Below are positions 23,099 to 31,689 of a DNA stretch of 64,000 bases, piece by piece. The stretch is taken from the NCBI GenBank assembly GCA_949358305.1, contig OX442315.1, forward strand, positions 3,534,001-3,598,000, written 5' to 3'. The DNA is from Strigamia acuminata (taxonomy: Eukaryota > Arthropoda > Chilopoda > Geophilomorpha > Linotaeniidae). Every line of letters starts with the position of its first letter. Position 1 is the first letter of the stretch. The translations under genes and the position numbers were made by a program. The notes under the pieces are model-generated. The model worked only from the letters and a program-made list of their open reading frames with translations, did not search any database and was not told the origin of the DNA.

Positions 23099-26000
23099 AT
23101 GGCAGATAATACCCGAGTAACAGATTCCGACTCCGACGCAAACAAGAGAGCCGGCAGTCGTAAAGGCGCCGACTATCACTTGCGATCTGGAGGTCCCTTA
23201 CCCAAAGCCTCAGCGCACGAAGCGAGGCAAAAACGGCGTAAGCCTAAACCCGATCGTAGAAGCGCATCAGAGGCATCGCACCCGTCTCGCGCCGAGACGA
23301 GGCAGCGATTGGACGAGACAGAGCGGGGTGAAGAGCAATCTCACTCCAAACTGCCGCGTTCTAACCGTGACGGCGAGACGAGCGGAAACGAGGTTTTATC
23401 CCGTAACCAATCGCCTCGTCTAACGCACGACACCGAGGTGGGCAGTCCGAAAGCAGCGTCTCCGATACAAAAGACGGCCTCAAATACGACCGCTAATTCG
23501 GCACTAAACACGCCAGTTACGCACAGTCGACCAGCCTCGGTAGTGTCTGAAGGGCACAAGTCCAACTCGTCCTCTGTCAAGCGTGTTTCAAGCCAGCCTT
23601 ACAGCGTCTCGGGCACCTTGATTGATGCGATGCAGTTGGCACAAGCGGAGGGAGTGAGATACACCCTTCCGACGGGGAAGATTACCGTGTACGAAACGTT
23701 ACAAATCGTACGTGCAGCTTTAAAAGCGCACAGTGTATCCCCACAAATCACCATTGTTGAAGGTGCACACGCTCAACAATTGGTTGATTCCGCTCAATTT
23801 GAAGCGGATGCAGAGAATGAGGCTCGACAAGCCATTCGCGAGAGACGGAGGAAGCTGGCGGAAAGAGAAGCGCAAGCTCTCGAGTACGGCAGAACCCAGC
23901 CCAATCCGACTACTCCCGAGGAGGTAGAAATAGTTGACCGAGCCCTGAGAGCACATCGATATGCTTTCCACTCGCAACAAGAAGCAGAGCGAGCATTTAT
24001 GGCCAGATTGCGACGAGATGACCCGAAATCCGTTCGCAAACCAGAGGTCAGTTCATCCGAGCTGTCCGACGAGAGCCTAGAGGGAGACCCAAAGCGCACG
24101 CCGAAGGCCAAACCCAAACCCCAGCCGGAGAGGGCAACACCAGCTACTCCGCGCAAGAGAGATGCGTCGGCCAGAGAACAACAAACTCGGCCCCGCATGC
24201 AAGCTCTCGATTCAGCCACAAATAATGCGATAACGCGATTAATCAACGCTAATAATGCTAGGCGAAATGAAGAGCAAGCTCTCACAAGCCAACAGCATGA
24301 TAATCCACAAGGGACTGAGTGGCAACAACCAGTGCCCATCCTTAAAGACGACGAGTCGTCAAGGAGACAATCGCATGATCGCACCTCTTCGCGAGAAGAA
24401 GGCAAACGCGATGAAAGACCGAAATATTATTACTACGGAAATAGTGATTCGTCGTCAGATGGACTGGAGTCAAATGCACCCAGTCATCACGATTCGGAGA
24501 GAGGTTCCGGAGAAAGACGAAGGGAAAGAGAACGCGATGAACGCAGAGAAAGGGAACGTGACGACCGTCGTAGGGGCCGGAAAGAGTCAAACTCTTCACG
24601 GCGCAACCCGCCACGCCGCTCACCGTCTCCCGACCCCAGCTCCGACCCCTCATCCAACGACGACAGACGAAAGGAAAAATCAAGTAATCGCCGGAAGAGA
24701 TCCAACTCTCCGCGCGATAGAGAGAAACGACGTCGATCGGAAAATAGCGACCACCGACGGGAGGAGTTTCAGGACCTTCCCCGACAAAGCGCGTTTACCG
24801 ATTCGACGGGTCGGCAGTATACGATGGGAGAGCTTGGAAGAGCCCTACTCGGCTCGTTAAAAGCCGAGGGAATTGATCTGAGCAAACGAAACGATCGTAA
24901 TCGTAGCACTGGCGACCGCGTAAAGAAAAAATACGCTGTCTCCCGACGTGACACCATGAGTGTTACCGGGAATATTAGGTGGCAATTTTATATTCAGAAC
25001 CGTTTCGACGGGTCATGGAAAGCGGGAGATCGCTTCCTTGACGAAGTAATTCGAATTAAGACTGCCACTAAAGCCACCGTAGGAGACATGCTCACCCACG
25101 GTATTGTCGAGCTAATGACAGGCTCGGCACGTGAGTGGTACCAAGGATTGAAAGGCGTCAATTGGGACGACTTTTTAATGAGATTCGACCTACGCTACGG
25201 CGAGACACCCGAAGAGGTGAGCCGAAAGATGCGAGGTCTTCGCCAGATGCCTGGTGAAACCATAATGGATTACGACATTCGCGCCAGATTGTTGTTCGAA
25301 AAGGCCCCGATGGAATTTCATGCCACGGGATTCAACCTTTTCTTTCTCGGCGGTTTGTCGGAGTACTCGCAACGGGTGCTACTTGAAGAAAGGGCACCGA
25401 CAGGAGGCAGCTACGAGGAGATGAGCGCCTTCCTGTTCGAGAACACGATAGATATCGAGAAGAGATATTATTCCGCTTTACCAGAAGCGGAGAAAGCAGC
25501 AACCGCTAAACGTCTCAAGTTGAGTGCGGAAAGATATGGGGCGACAGATAAAATTATGCGCCCTACTGAATATCTTAGCGGTATAATGGAGCTGGCAGAA
25601 GCTAGCGTTGGTTTACAAATAAAAAATAAACTGACATCCACGCTGCCTTCCAACCCTTTGGCCGCCCCTAAAAAGGCACCGACAGCGTCAGCCATGCAAG
25701 CGACACTGGAGGAGGTCAAGGAGGGGGAGGAAGCCGGACAAGATGCCGGAAAATCAGACAAAAAAGAAGAAAAAGACGATTATTCGACGGACGAAGAAAT
25801 ACGAAGCTATCGCGATACCTTATCAACGGGTTGCGATGAGGAAGGACCGCTAGTACATCTCATCCATCGAGATAGAGCGGTAGAAGAATTTCGCGCCAGG
25901 TTAAAACCAAATGCCGGCCGAATTCCGAAGTATTTTCGAAAAAATTACACGCCACCGTCGAAAGCAGACCCTGAAAAGAAAAAATCGACTGAAGCCCCAA

Positions 26001-26182
26001 GAGACAAATCAAATATTCGTTGTTTCAAGTGTAACCAACCGGGTCACTATTCCAATGAGTGCCCAAGAACAGCGAAAGAAGACGCTAAATTTGACGCAAT
26101 AATGAAGCAGATGGCAGAGATTAAACTCGCCATGGCAAAAAACGAGTCAAAAAACGAGTCAGCGCAGGCGGCGAAGAAATAA
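23099..26182 (+). CDS. Gypsy III gag, unusually long
   Basis: 1027 codons from ATG 23099 (MADNTRVTDSDSD). The first 500 or so residues are charged, Ser/Arg-rich and probably disordered, including a long Arg/Glu/Asp block near 24500-24760. A capsid-like region follows around 24960-25480 (GDRFLDEVIRIKTATKATVG, WYQGLKGVNWDDF, MRGLRQMPGETIMDYDIRAR). One CCHC knuckle, CFKCNQPGHYSNEC, lies near 26020. At over 1000 residues it is about twice the size of a usual Gypsy gag, the excess being the N-terminal RS/RE-like region. The stop is 23 bp before the pol start, in a different frame. Confidence 0.9.
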   Translation: MADNTRVTDSDSDANKRAGSRKGADYHLRSGGPLPKASAHEARQKRRKPKPDRRSASEASHPSRAETRQRLDETERGEEQSHSKLPRSNRDGETSGNEVLSRNQSPRLTHDTEVGSPKAASPIQKTASNTTANSALNTPVTHSRPASVVSEGHKSNSSSVKRVSSQPYSVSGTLIDAMQLAQAEGVRYTLPTGKITVYETLQIVRAALKAHSVSPQITIVEGAHAQQLVDSAQFEADAENEARQAIRERRRKLAEREAQALEYGRTQPNPTTPEEVEIVDRALRAHRYAFHSQQEAERAFMARLRRDDPKSVRKPEVSSSELSDESLEGDPKRTPKAKPKPQPERATPATPRKRDASAREQQTRPRMQALDSATNNAITRLINANNARRNEEQALTSQQHDNPQGTEWQQPVPILKDDESSRRQSHDRTSSREEGKRDERPKYYYYGNSDSSSDGLESNAPSHHDSERGSGERRRERERDERRERERDDRRRGRKESNSSRRNPPRRSPSPDPSSDPSSNDDRRKEKSSNRRKRSNSPRDREKRRRSENSDHRREEFQDLPRQSAFTDSTGRQYTMGELGRALLGSLKAEGIDLSKRNDRNRSTGDRVKKKYAVSRRDTMSVTGNIRWQFYIQNRFDGSWKAGDRFLDEVIRIKTATKATVGDMLTHGIVELMTGSAREWYQGLKGVNWDDFLMRFDLRYGETPEEVSRKMRGLRQMPGETIMDYDIRARLLFEKAPMEFHATGFNLFFLGGLSEYSQRVLLEERAPTGGSYEEMSAFLFENTIDIEKRYYSALPEAEKAATAKRLKLSAERYGATDKIMRPTEYLSGIMELAEASVGLQIKNKLTSTLPSNPLAAPKKAPTASAMQATLEEVKEGEEAGQDAGKSDKKEEKDDYSTDEEIRSYRDTLSTGCDEEGPLVHLIHRDRAVEEFRARLKPNAGRIPKYFRKNYTPPSKADPEKKKSTEAPRDKSNIRCFKCNQPGHYSNECPRTAKEDAKFDAIMKQMAEIKLAMAKNESKNESAQAAKK

Positions 26183-26205
26183 CTTCTCGACCGTCTGCGC
26201 CATTC

Positions 26206-29200
26206 ATGAAGAAGAAGGGGTTTAACAAAGGGTTCGATAAGCCGCCACCAGTCAAAGAAATGGGTAGTGACATAGCTAACGCCCAAATTCAAGACAGGGC
26301 CAACAACGCTTTGCAGGTAATTACCGCAAACGCTGAGGCTGAGGCGGAAGAACCGAACCTACTGCTTGAAGAATTACCTCAAGTAGTCGAAGACACAGAA
26401 GAATTTCGTGTTTTCATGTGCAACGTGGCGGTCGAATACACCAACCGCCTATGCATGTTGCCCATGACAATAGAACGTGAAAAAATTATGGGACTACTAG
26501 ACTCGGGAGCAGATCGCTCGTTCGTTTCCGAAGACATAGTAGCATCATTGGGTCTCACCGATAAGATAAAAGGCGTTAATAAAAATATACGTCTAAAAAC
26601 CGCCAACGGAATGGCGCGTCCAAAAGGGGTTATATTATTGACCATGGAGTGGCTCGGAGGGGTAGAACAGCACCCTTTCCTGGTCCTGCCCACATGCGAC
26701 AGAATTTTTCTGTTGGGCTTAGACCTCATGGCGTCAATGGAAATACAACCAAATCCAATAACGAAATCTTGGAATTATATCAGAAATGATAAGGAAAGAC
26801 CCGCAATTGTCGTGCCACCAGCTCTTGTAAAAGAAGCGGCCGACAAGACACAGTGGGAGAAAGGCCTAAAGAAATTCGTTCAAGACTACGATTTTAAAGC
26901 ATTCGTAACAGAATTGCAACGGGACAATGTAGTGGAAACACTTGTCGCCGACGCCGCTTTAGAATTAAACGAAGCGGCAGCCCTACGAAGGGTCCTACTT
27001 AAATATGAGGGGATCCTGTCGAAAAAACCGGGCCGAACGAATAGGGCTATTCACGAAATTAAATTGACGGATAATAAACCTATACGAGTTGCGTATAAGG
27101 GAATGAACCCGCAAAAACGTGAAATAGTGCAAAAAATGTGCCAAGAAATGCTAGACAGTGGCATTGTCTCCGAGGCCCAGGGAGAATACGCGACGCGAGT
27201 TGTGCTCGTGATGCGCCCGGGCTCGGACCCACGCCTATGCATTGATTACCGCCCATTAAACGCGGTGACAGAGATAGATCCCATACAGATGCCGTCTATC
27301 GAATCCATTTTGAGAGAGCTTAGCCCCTTTTCTTGGGTTACGACGATGGATCTGTCGAAGGGGTACTGGCAAGTTGAGATGAGGCCAGAGGATAAGATAA
27401 AAACAGCATTTTACTCGCCAATTGGACGGTTGATGTTCAACGTCATGCCATTTGGTTTAGTGAATGCTCCCAGTACCTTTCAGAGGCTAATCGAAAGCGT
27501 ATTGGGTGATATCCTGCATCAGTTTGTATGGGCATACCTAGATGACATAGTTATTGCCTCTAAAACATTCGAAGAGCACATTGAGCACATCGACCAAGTG
27601 CTCACCCGGCTGGCAAAAGCTGGGTTACACGTGCATCCGGGCAAGAGCAAGTTCTGTCGAAAGGAGCTTGCCTTCCTGGGTTATCGCATTGGAGTCAATG
27701 GTTTAGCTATTGGCCCCGAAAAAATCGATGCGATTAATCGTTTCCCACCACCCGAGGACGTTAAAGGTGTCCAACGGTTTATGGGAATGATAAACTTCTT
27801 CGGCAGGTTGCTACCGGGTCTAGCTGAAGTGGCAGCCCCAGTTACCGACCTCCTGAAGAATGAAAACGAATTTGTATGGTCAAATGAGTGCAACATCGCA
27901 TTTAATGCAATAAAGAGGATGCTGACGGAAGTCGGCGTAATGCCTCTACCCGACTTAAACCGGCCGTTCATATTACACACGGACGCCAGCAGAGTTGGGT
28001 TAGGAGCGGCGTTGCTCCAAACACACGTGCGCGACGGAGTCGAACAAGACCTGCCGTGCATGTTTATAAGTCGCAAACTCCAAGGCGCTGAAAAGAATTA
28101 CAATGCCACCGAGTTGGAGTGTTTGGCCGTTGTGTGGGCCATAAGGAAATTCAGAGATTATCTCGAATATACCAAATTTGTGGTCCACACAGATCATCAA
28201 GCGTTACAATGGCTGATGAAATTAAAAGAGCCAGCCGGTCGACTAGCCAGATGGCAGTTAGAACTGATGGCATGCGACTTGACCATTCAATACAAGCCCG
28301 GCAAATATAACGTCGTGGCTGACGCTCTGTCACGGGCACCAGTGTCAGATCCAATCGACGCTGACGATGATGGCGAGGATGACTCCCGCATCATTTATTG
28401 CCCTACGAGTTGTCACCGTTGGGATTTAAGGAAGATGAATGAAATTCCCACCGCGTCTCCGGCAGACGTAAAATTCTGTGGATTCTGGACGCGGTTATAC
28501 CAACCAGCTGCTGACAATTACCCAAACGCAAAGAAGGAATTTAAGCTAGAGCGGAGAATAAATGACCCGCTTCTAAGCGCCTTCCACGCTCGTGTCGGCA
28601 AGCAAATGAAAAGCAATCCCCCAACAAGGGAGGAAATAATTGTGCAACAAAAATTAGACAAAAAATGTCAGGACAGAGCTAGATTCGTACTGACAGGAAG
28701 ATATCCGCCCAACTTAACCAGAAGGCAGAAGCGTCGTTATGCACACGAATCCATAGATTACCTATTGGATGACGGCCTTTTAGTGAAACATCACCCAAAT
28801 CACCAAGATGACTTGAGTGAATCGGACACCGCAGTAAAGGTAGTAATACCTGCTTCCTTAATCGGTCGCGTGCTGTGGTTGTTACACGGGCACCCGCTTG
28901 CGAGCCATGCGGGAGTAAGCAGAACACTCTATCGTGCTACACAGCTTTTTCACTGGACAGGGATGAAAAAAGATATTGCTCTTTTTGTCCACCAATGTCA
29001 GCGATGTCAAGCGTGCAAGCCGAGGAGTAAATCACCATTCGAAACTATTTTCTTAGGGCCTTACGCGCCTTTTGATTGTTTAAGTGTCGATGTGATGGGC
29101 CCAAAACCCGTTACGGGAAATAAAAATGCGTACATTATCGTTATAATGGACGTGGCAACTCGTTGGCCCGAGTTGTACGCCGTCGCTAGACCTTCAGCAG

Positions 29201-30276
29201 AGAAAATCGTTGAATGTATCTACGACGTGGCGTTACGTTACGGATTTCCACGTAAAATTATATCCGATAACGGACCCCAATTTATCTCGAAAATTTGGGG
29301 TAAGTTTTGTGAGAAATTCGGGATTGTGGCGTCACATACTTCGACCTACAATCCCAGAACAAATCCCGTTGAGCGACTCAACAGGGACATTAAATATGCA
29401 CTAAGCATATTCACTGACATCCACAATAGGTGGGATGAATACTTGAGGGAGATCGCGTTCAGCATACGAACAACAGTCTCGAGGACGAGAGATTTTTCTC
29501 CGGCCTACCTCAACTTCGCCCGAGAGCTACGAGTGCCTTGGGACCCACGAGTGGCAGAGTCGGTAAATGTGGTGGACCCAGAGAAACCACATGAGTATGT
29601 ATATAAATTGGAGCAAACAATTTCGAGCACATACAAACATATGATGGCGCACATTTTTAACATGCGCGACCGCATTTTACAAGATAAAAGCGGTGGAAAA
29701 TTTGTGAATTTCGAGAACAATGATTTAGTGTGGAAGGACACACACATCCTCTCAAATGCAGCGAGAGGAATCACCGCCAGCTTGGCCGACAAGAGAGATG
29801 GTCCGTATGTGATCATCGGCAAGCATGGCGGTAACGCGTATAAATTACGCAAGCTCGAGGACAACACCGAGCATAAGTCGATACAAGTACGAGAGTTAAC
29901 TCCGTACATTCCGGAATTCCCGCAAGAAATGTGGGCCAAAGGCCAAGTCAAGTCTAAAACTGACGGCCAAATCGTCGATATGTTCGCTGGCGAGTCGGAA
30001 AAAGCACCGCCAAGTGACAACGAGGAGTATTTCGACGCCCCTTCACCTCCGGTAAACGAGATAGTTGAATCCGTTCCGGATCCAATTTTGGTCGGGGGGG
30101 AAACAGGAGAAACTCCTGAAACAAACACAAAAAACACGGATAAAAAAGAAAACAATAATGAGGAGGTACAGACACAAAAAACAACAAAAAATATCGTACC
30201 TGCCTCGATCCGTAACCTGCGACCAAAAAGAGATAATCCGTTCATAAAAGGCGGAAAGGTCGTAGGAAAGAAGTAA
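26206..30276 (+). CDS. Gypsy III pol polyprotein
   Basis: 1356 codons, intact. Domains in order: aspartic protease with LLDSGADRSFVS (near residue 98); reverse transcriptase with RLCIDYRPLN and the catalytic YLDD box (near 445); RNase H with HTDASRVGLGAAL (near 591), TELECLAVVWA and HTDHQALQW; integrase with an HHCC zinc finger (GHPLASHAG ... CQRCQAC, near 893-936), then the DDE triad in SVDVMG (961), SDNGPQF (1020) and VERLNR (1055); and a GPY/F-like module (GPYVIIGKHG). The C-terminus is acidic then basic. Every catalytic residue I can check is present. It has its own ATG, and expression by frameshift from gag is also possible because the gap is only 23 bp. Confidence 0.95.
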   Translation: MKKKGFNKGFDKPPPVKEMGSDIANAQIQDRANNALQVITANAEAEAEEPNLLLEELPQVVEDTEEFRVFMCNVAVEYTNRLCMLPMTIEREKIMGLLDSGADRSFVSEDIVASLGLTDKIKGVNKNIRLKTANGMARPKGVILLTMEWLGGVEQHPFLVLPTCDRIFLLGLDLMASMEIQPNPITKSWNYIRNDKERPAIVVPPALVKEAADKTQWEKGLKKFVQDYDFKAFVTELQRDNVVETLVADAALELNEAAALRRVLLKYEGILSKKPGRTNRAIHEIKLTDNKPIRVAYKGMNPQKREIVQKMCQEMLDSGIVSEAQGEYATRVVLVMRPGSDPRLCIDYRPLNAVTEIDPIQMPSIESILRELSPFSWVTTMDLSKGYWQVEMRPEDKIKTAFYSPIGRLMFNVMPFGLVNAPSTFQRLIESVLGDILHQFVWAYLDDIVIASKTFEEHIEHIDQVLTRLAKAGLHVHPGKSKFCRKELAFLGYRIGVNGLAIGPEKIDAINRFPPPEDVKGVQRFMGMINFFGRLLPGLAEVAAPVTDLLKNENEFVWSNECNIAFNAIKRMLTEVGVMPLPDLNRPFILHTDASRVGLGAALLQTHVRDGVEQDLPCMFISRKLQGAEKNYNATELECLAVVWAIRKFRDYLEYTKFVVHTDHQALQWLMKLKEPAGRLARWQLELMACDLTIQYKPGKYNVVADALSRAPVSDPIDADDDGEDDSRIIYCPTSCHRWDLRKMNEIPTASPADVKFCGFWTRLYQPAADNYPNAKKEFKLERRINDPLLSAFHARVGKQMKSNPPTREEIIVQQKLDKKCQDRARFVLTGRYPPNLTRRQKRRYAHESIDYLLDDGLLVKHHPNHQDDLSESDTAVKVVIPASLIGRVLWLLHGHPLASHAGVSRTLYRATQLFHWTGMKKDIALFVHQCQRCQACKPRSKSPFETIFLGPYAPFDCLSVDVMGPKPVTGNKNAYIIVIMDVATRWPELYAVARPSAEKIVECIYDVALRYGFPRKIISDNGPQFISKIWGKFCEKFGIVASHTSTYNPRTNPVERLNRDIKYALSIFTDIHNRWDEYLREIAFSIRTTVSRTRDFSPAYLNFARELRVPWDPRVAESVNVVDPEKPHEYVYKLEQTISSTYKHMMAHIFNMRDRILQDKSGGKFVNFENNDLVWKDTHILSNAARGITASLADKRDGPYVIIGKHGGNAYKLRKLEDNTEHKSIQVRELTPYIPEFPQEMWAKGQVKSKTDGQIVDMFAGESEKAPPSDNEEYFDAPSPPVNEIVESVPDPILVGGETGETPETNTKNTDKKENNNEEVQTQKTTKNIVPASIRNLRPKRDNPFIKGGKVVGKK

Positions 30277-30417
30277 AATAAATTACGAGTCGATGGCGGC
30301 ACTAAAAATAAATGTAATCGACCGATAGTGCAAGCCATCACGTCGCAGAAAATTTCGCTAAGTCCAACAAAGCGGATATCGGTCGAATTCGCGTCACGAG
30401 ATGGCGTGGAAACGCGG

Positions 30418-30532
30418 GACCCGTAGCAAAATTATCGGCACGGGTCGGATACCGCGTGCAAAAGACCCCGTAGCAGCAATCGCGCACGGGAGTGAGAACA
30501 AAGGAGACCCGTAGCGTAACATGCGCACGGGT
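30418..30532 (+). promoter_or_regulatory. Three tandem hairpins between pol and ORF3
   Basis: Three successive inverted repeats with stem CCCGT/ACGGG lie at 30418-30446 (7-bp stem GACCCGT/ACGGGTC), 30467-30490 (5 bp) and 30507-30532 (6 bp). Each left arm is followed by AGC and each right arm is preceded by GC. Spacing is about 40-50 bp. The repeated design suggests an RNA-structural or protein-binding element, for example for export, splicing control or insulator-like function. That role is inference. Confidence 0.5.
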
Positions 30533-30752
30533 AGGTGCGCACTAGTCTCAAACACCCGGGTTCTGGAGTATATTACCCAGAATCCATCGCGATTACCTCG
30601 TGTTCACACAGACTTCCGCTTTTCACAGCTGATCGCTGCATTCGTGCGTGATCCTCGTTTTTAACGTTTTACCGAGTTTTTCACCGAGTTTTTGAGATAG
30701 TTTTATCATCCTTTTTAAATCGTGATTGAGATTTTTGTGCGCGCTCCTCGCC

Positions 30753-30842
30753 ATGGACGAGGAAGAGAACGACGTGCTGGCCATCGAGCACGAGGACGAG
30801 GAAAACTGGGACCGCGATGTAAACCAAGTCCAGCCCGATCAG
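30753..30842 (+). CDS. Short acidic leader exon of ORF3 (proposed)
   Basis: ATG 30753 opens a frame rich in Asp and Glu (MDEEENDVLAIEHEDEENWD at its start), which ends at TGA after 37 codons if unspliced. After 30 codons there is CAG/GTAGAA, a good donor. A pyrimidine-rich acceptor (TTTCTCCATCCTTCCAG, ending 31689) abuts the ATG of ORF3, and both exon borders are phase 0. Splicing out 30843-31689 would fuse a 30-residue acidic leader to ORF3, in the way 3' ORFs of errantiviruses are expressed from spliced subgenomic RNA. Not confirmed by transcripts. Confidence 0.5.
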
Positions 30843-31689
30843 GTAGAAGTCGGCATCGGTACATGAGAACTAGTTCCGTGCTGCTGAAGAAGAAATTTTG
30901 TTGACTAATACCTGACATGAGTGCTTTGCACTCGAAATAGCGTATAATTAATTATTAACCGCGATCGCTCACACGATCGTATTTTTTTTCCTTGTTAATT
31001 TGTTTTCGAGGTGCGAGCGCAGACTTCACGTCGCCTCGCGTCTCGAAAATTCCTCATGACTTGAGTCACGAGCGAGACAATGGGCTCGAGCCATAGATAA
31101 TTTTATGACAAGGGGAGAATATTCTGTAAAAGAATATTTTTTCTCCACAAGTAATTTGACGCATCAAATTGATGCAACTTAACATTCGTACGATGAATTT
31201 TTCGGTGTGTTGGATAAATTTAATTTGACTTTAACTTTTTTAAAAATTAGACAAAGTCCGACTTCGGAATAATTCTTTATTAGGTTTATTTATTTAATAA
31301 CATTTCGACAAGCACATTTATTGTGCGATTTTAGTAATAATTTACACCCGACGAATTCTTTTTACGAATGACTGATAATTATTAATTTAATTATTAGTAA
31401 TGTTCTAATTAATGTTAGAATTAATTTGAAGTGAAATCTGATGATAAGAATCCAGATTAAAGGCTCGATTCCGTCTCGCTGTGCGTTTTGGACATGAGAC
31501 AGATTTTTCACGTGATGACTTCTCTTTTTCTATCCGACGAGGGACAATTCGTCCTACGTTTGCACCGATAGACAGGAATCGGTCTCGACGGACGGCTGCA
31601 CGTACTGGCAACGTCCCTCGAAACCAACCATTTATCTACGTATTTAAATATTAACTTTTTATTAATTGTTTATTTCTCCATCCTTCCAG

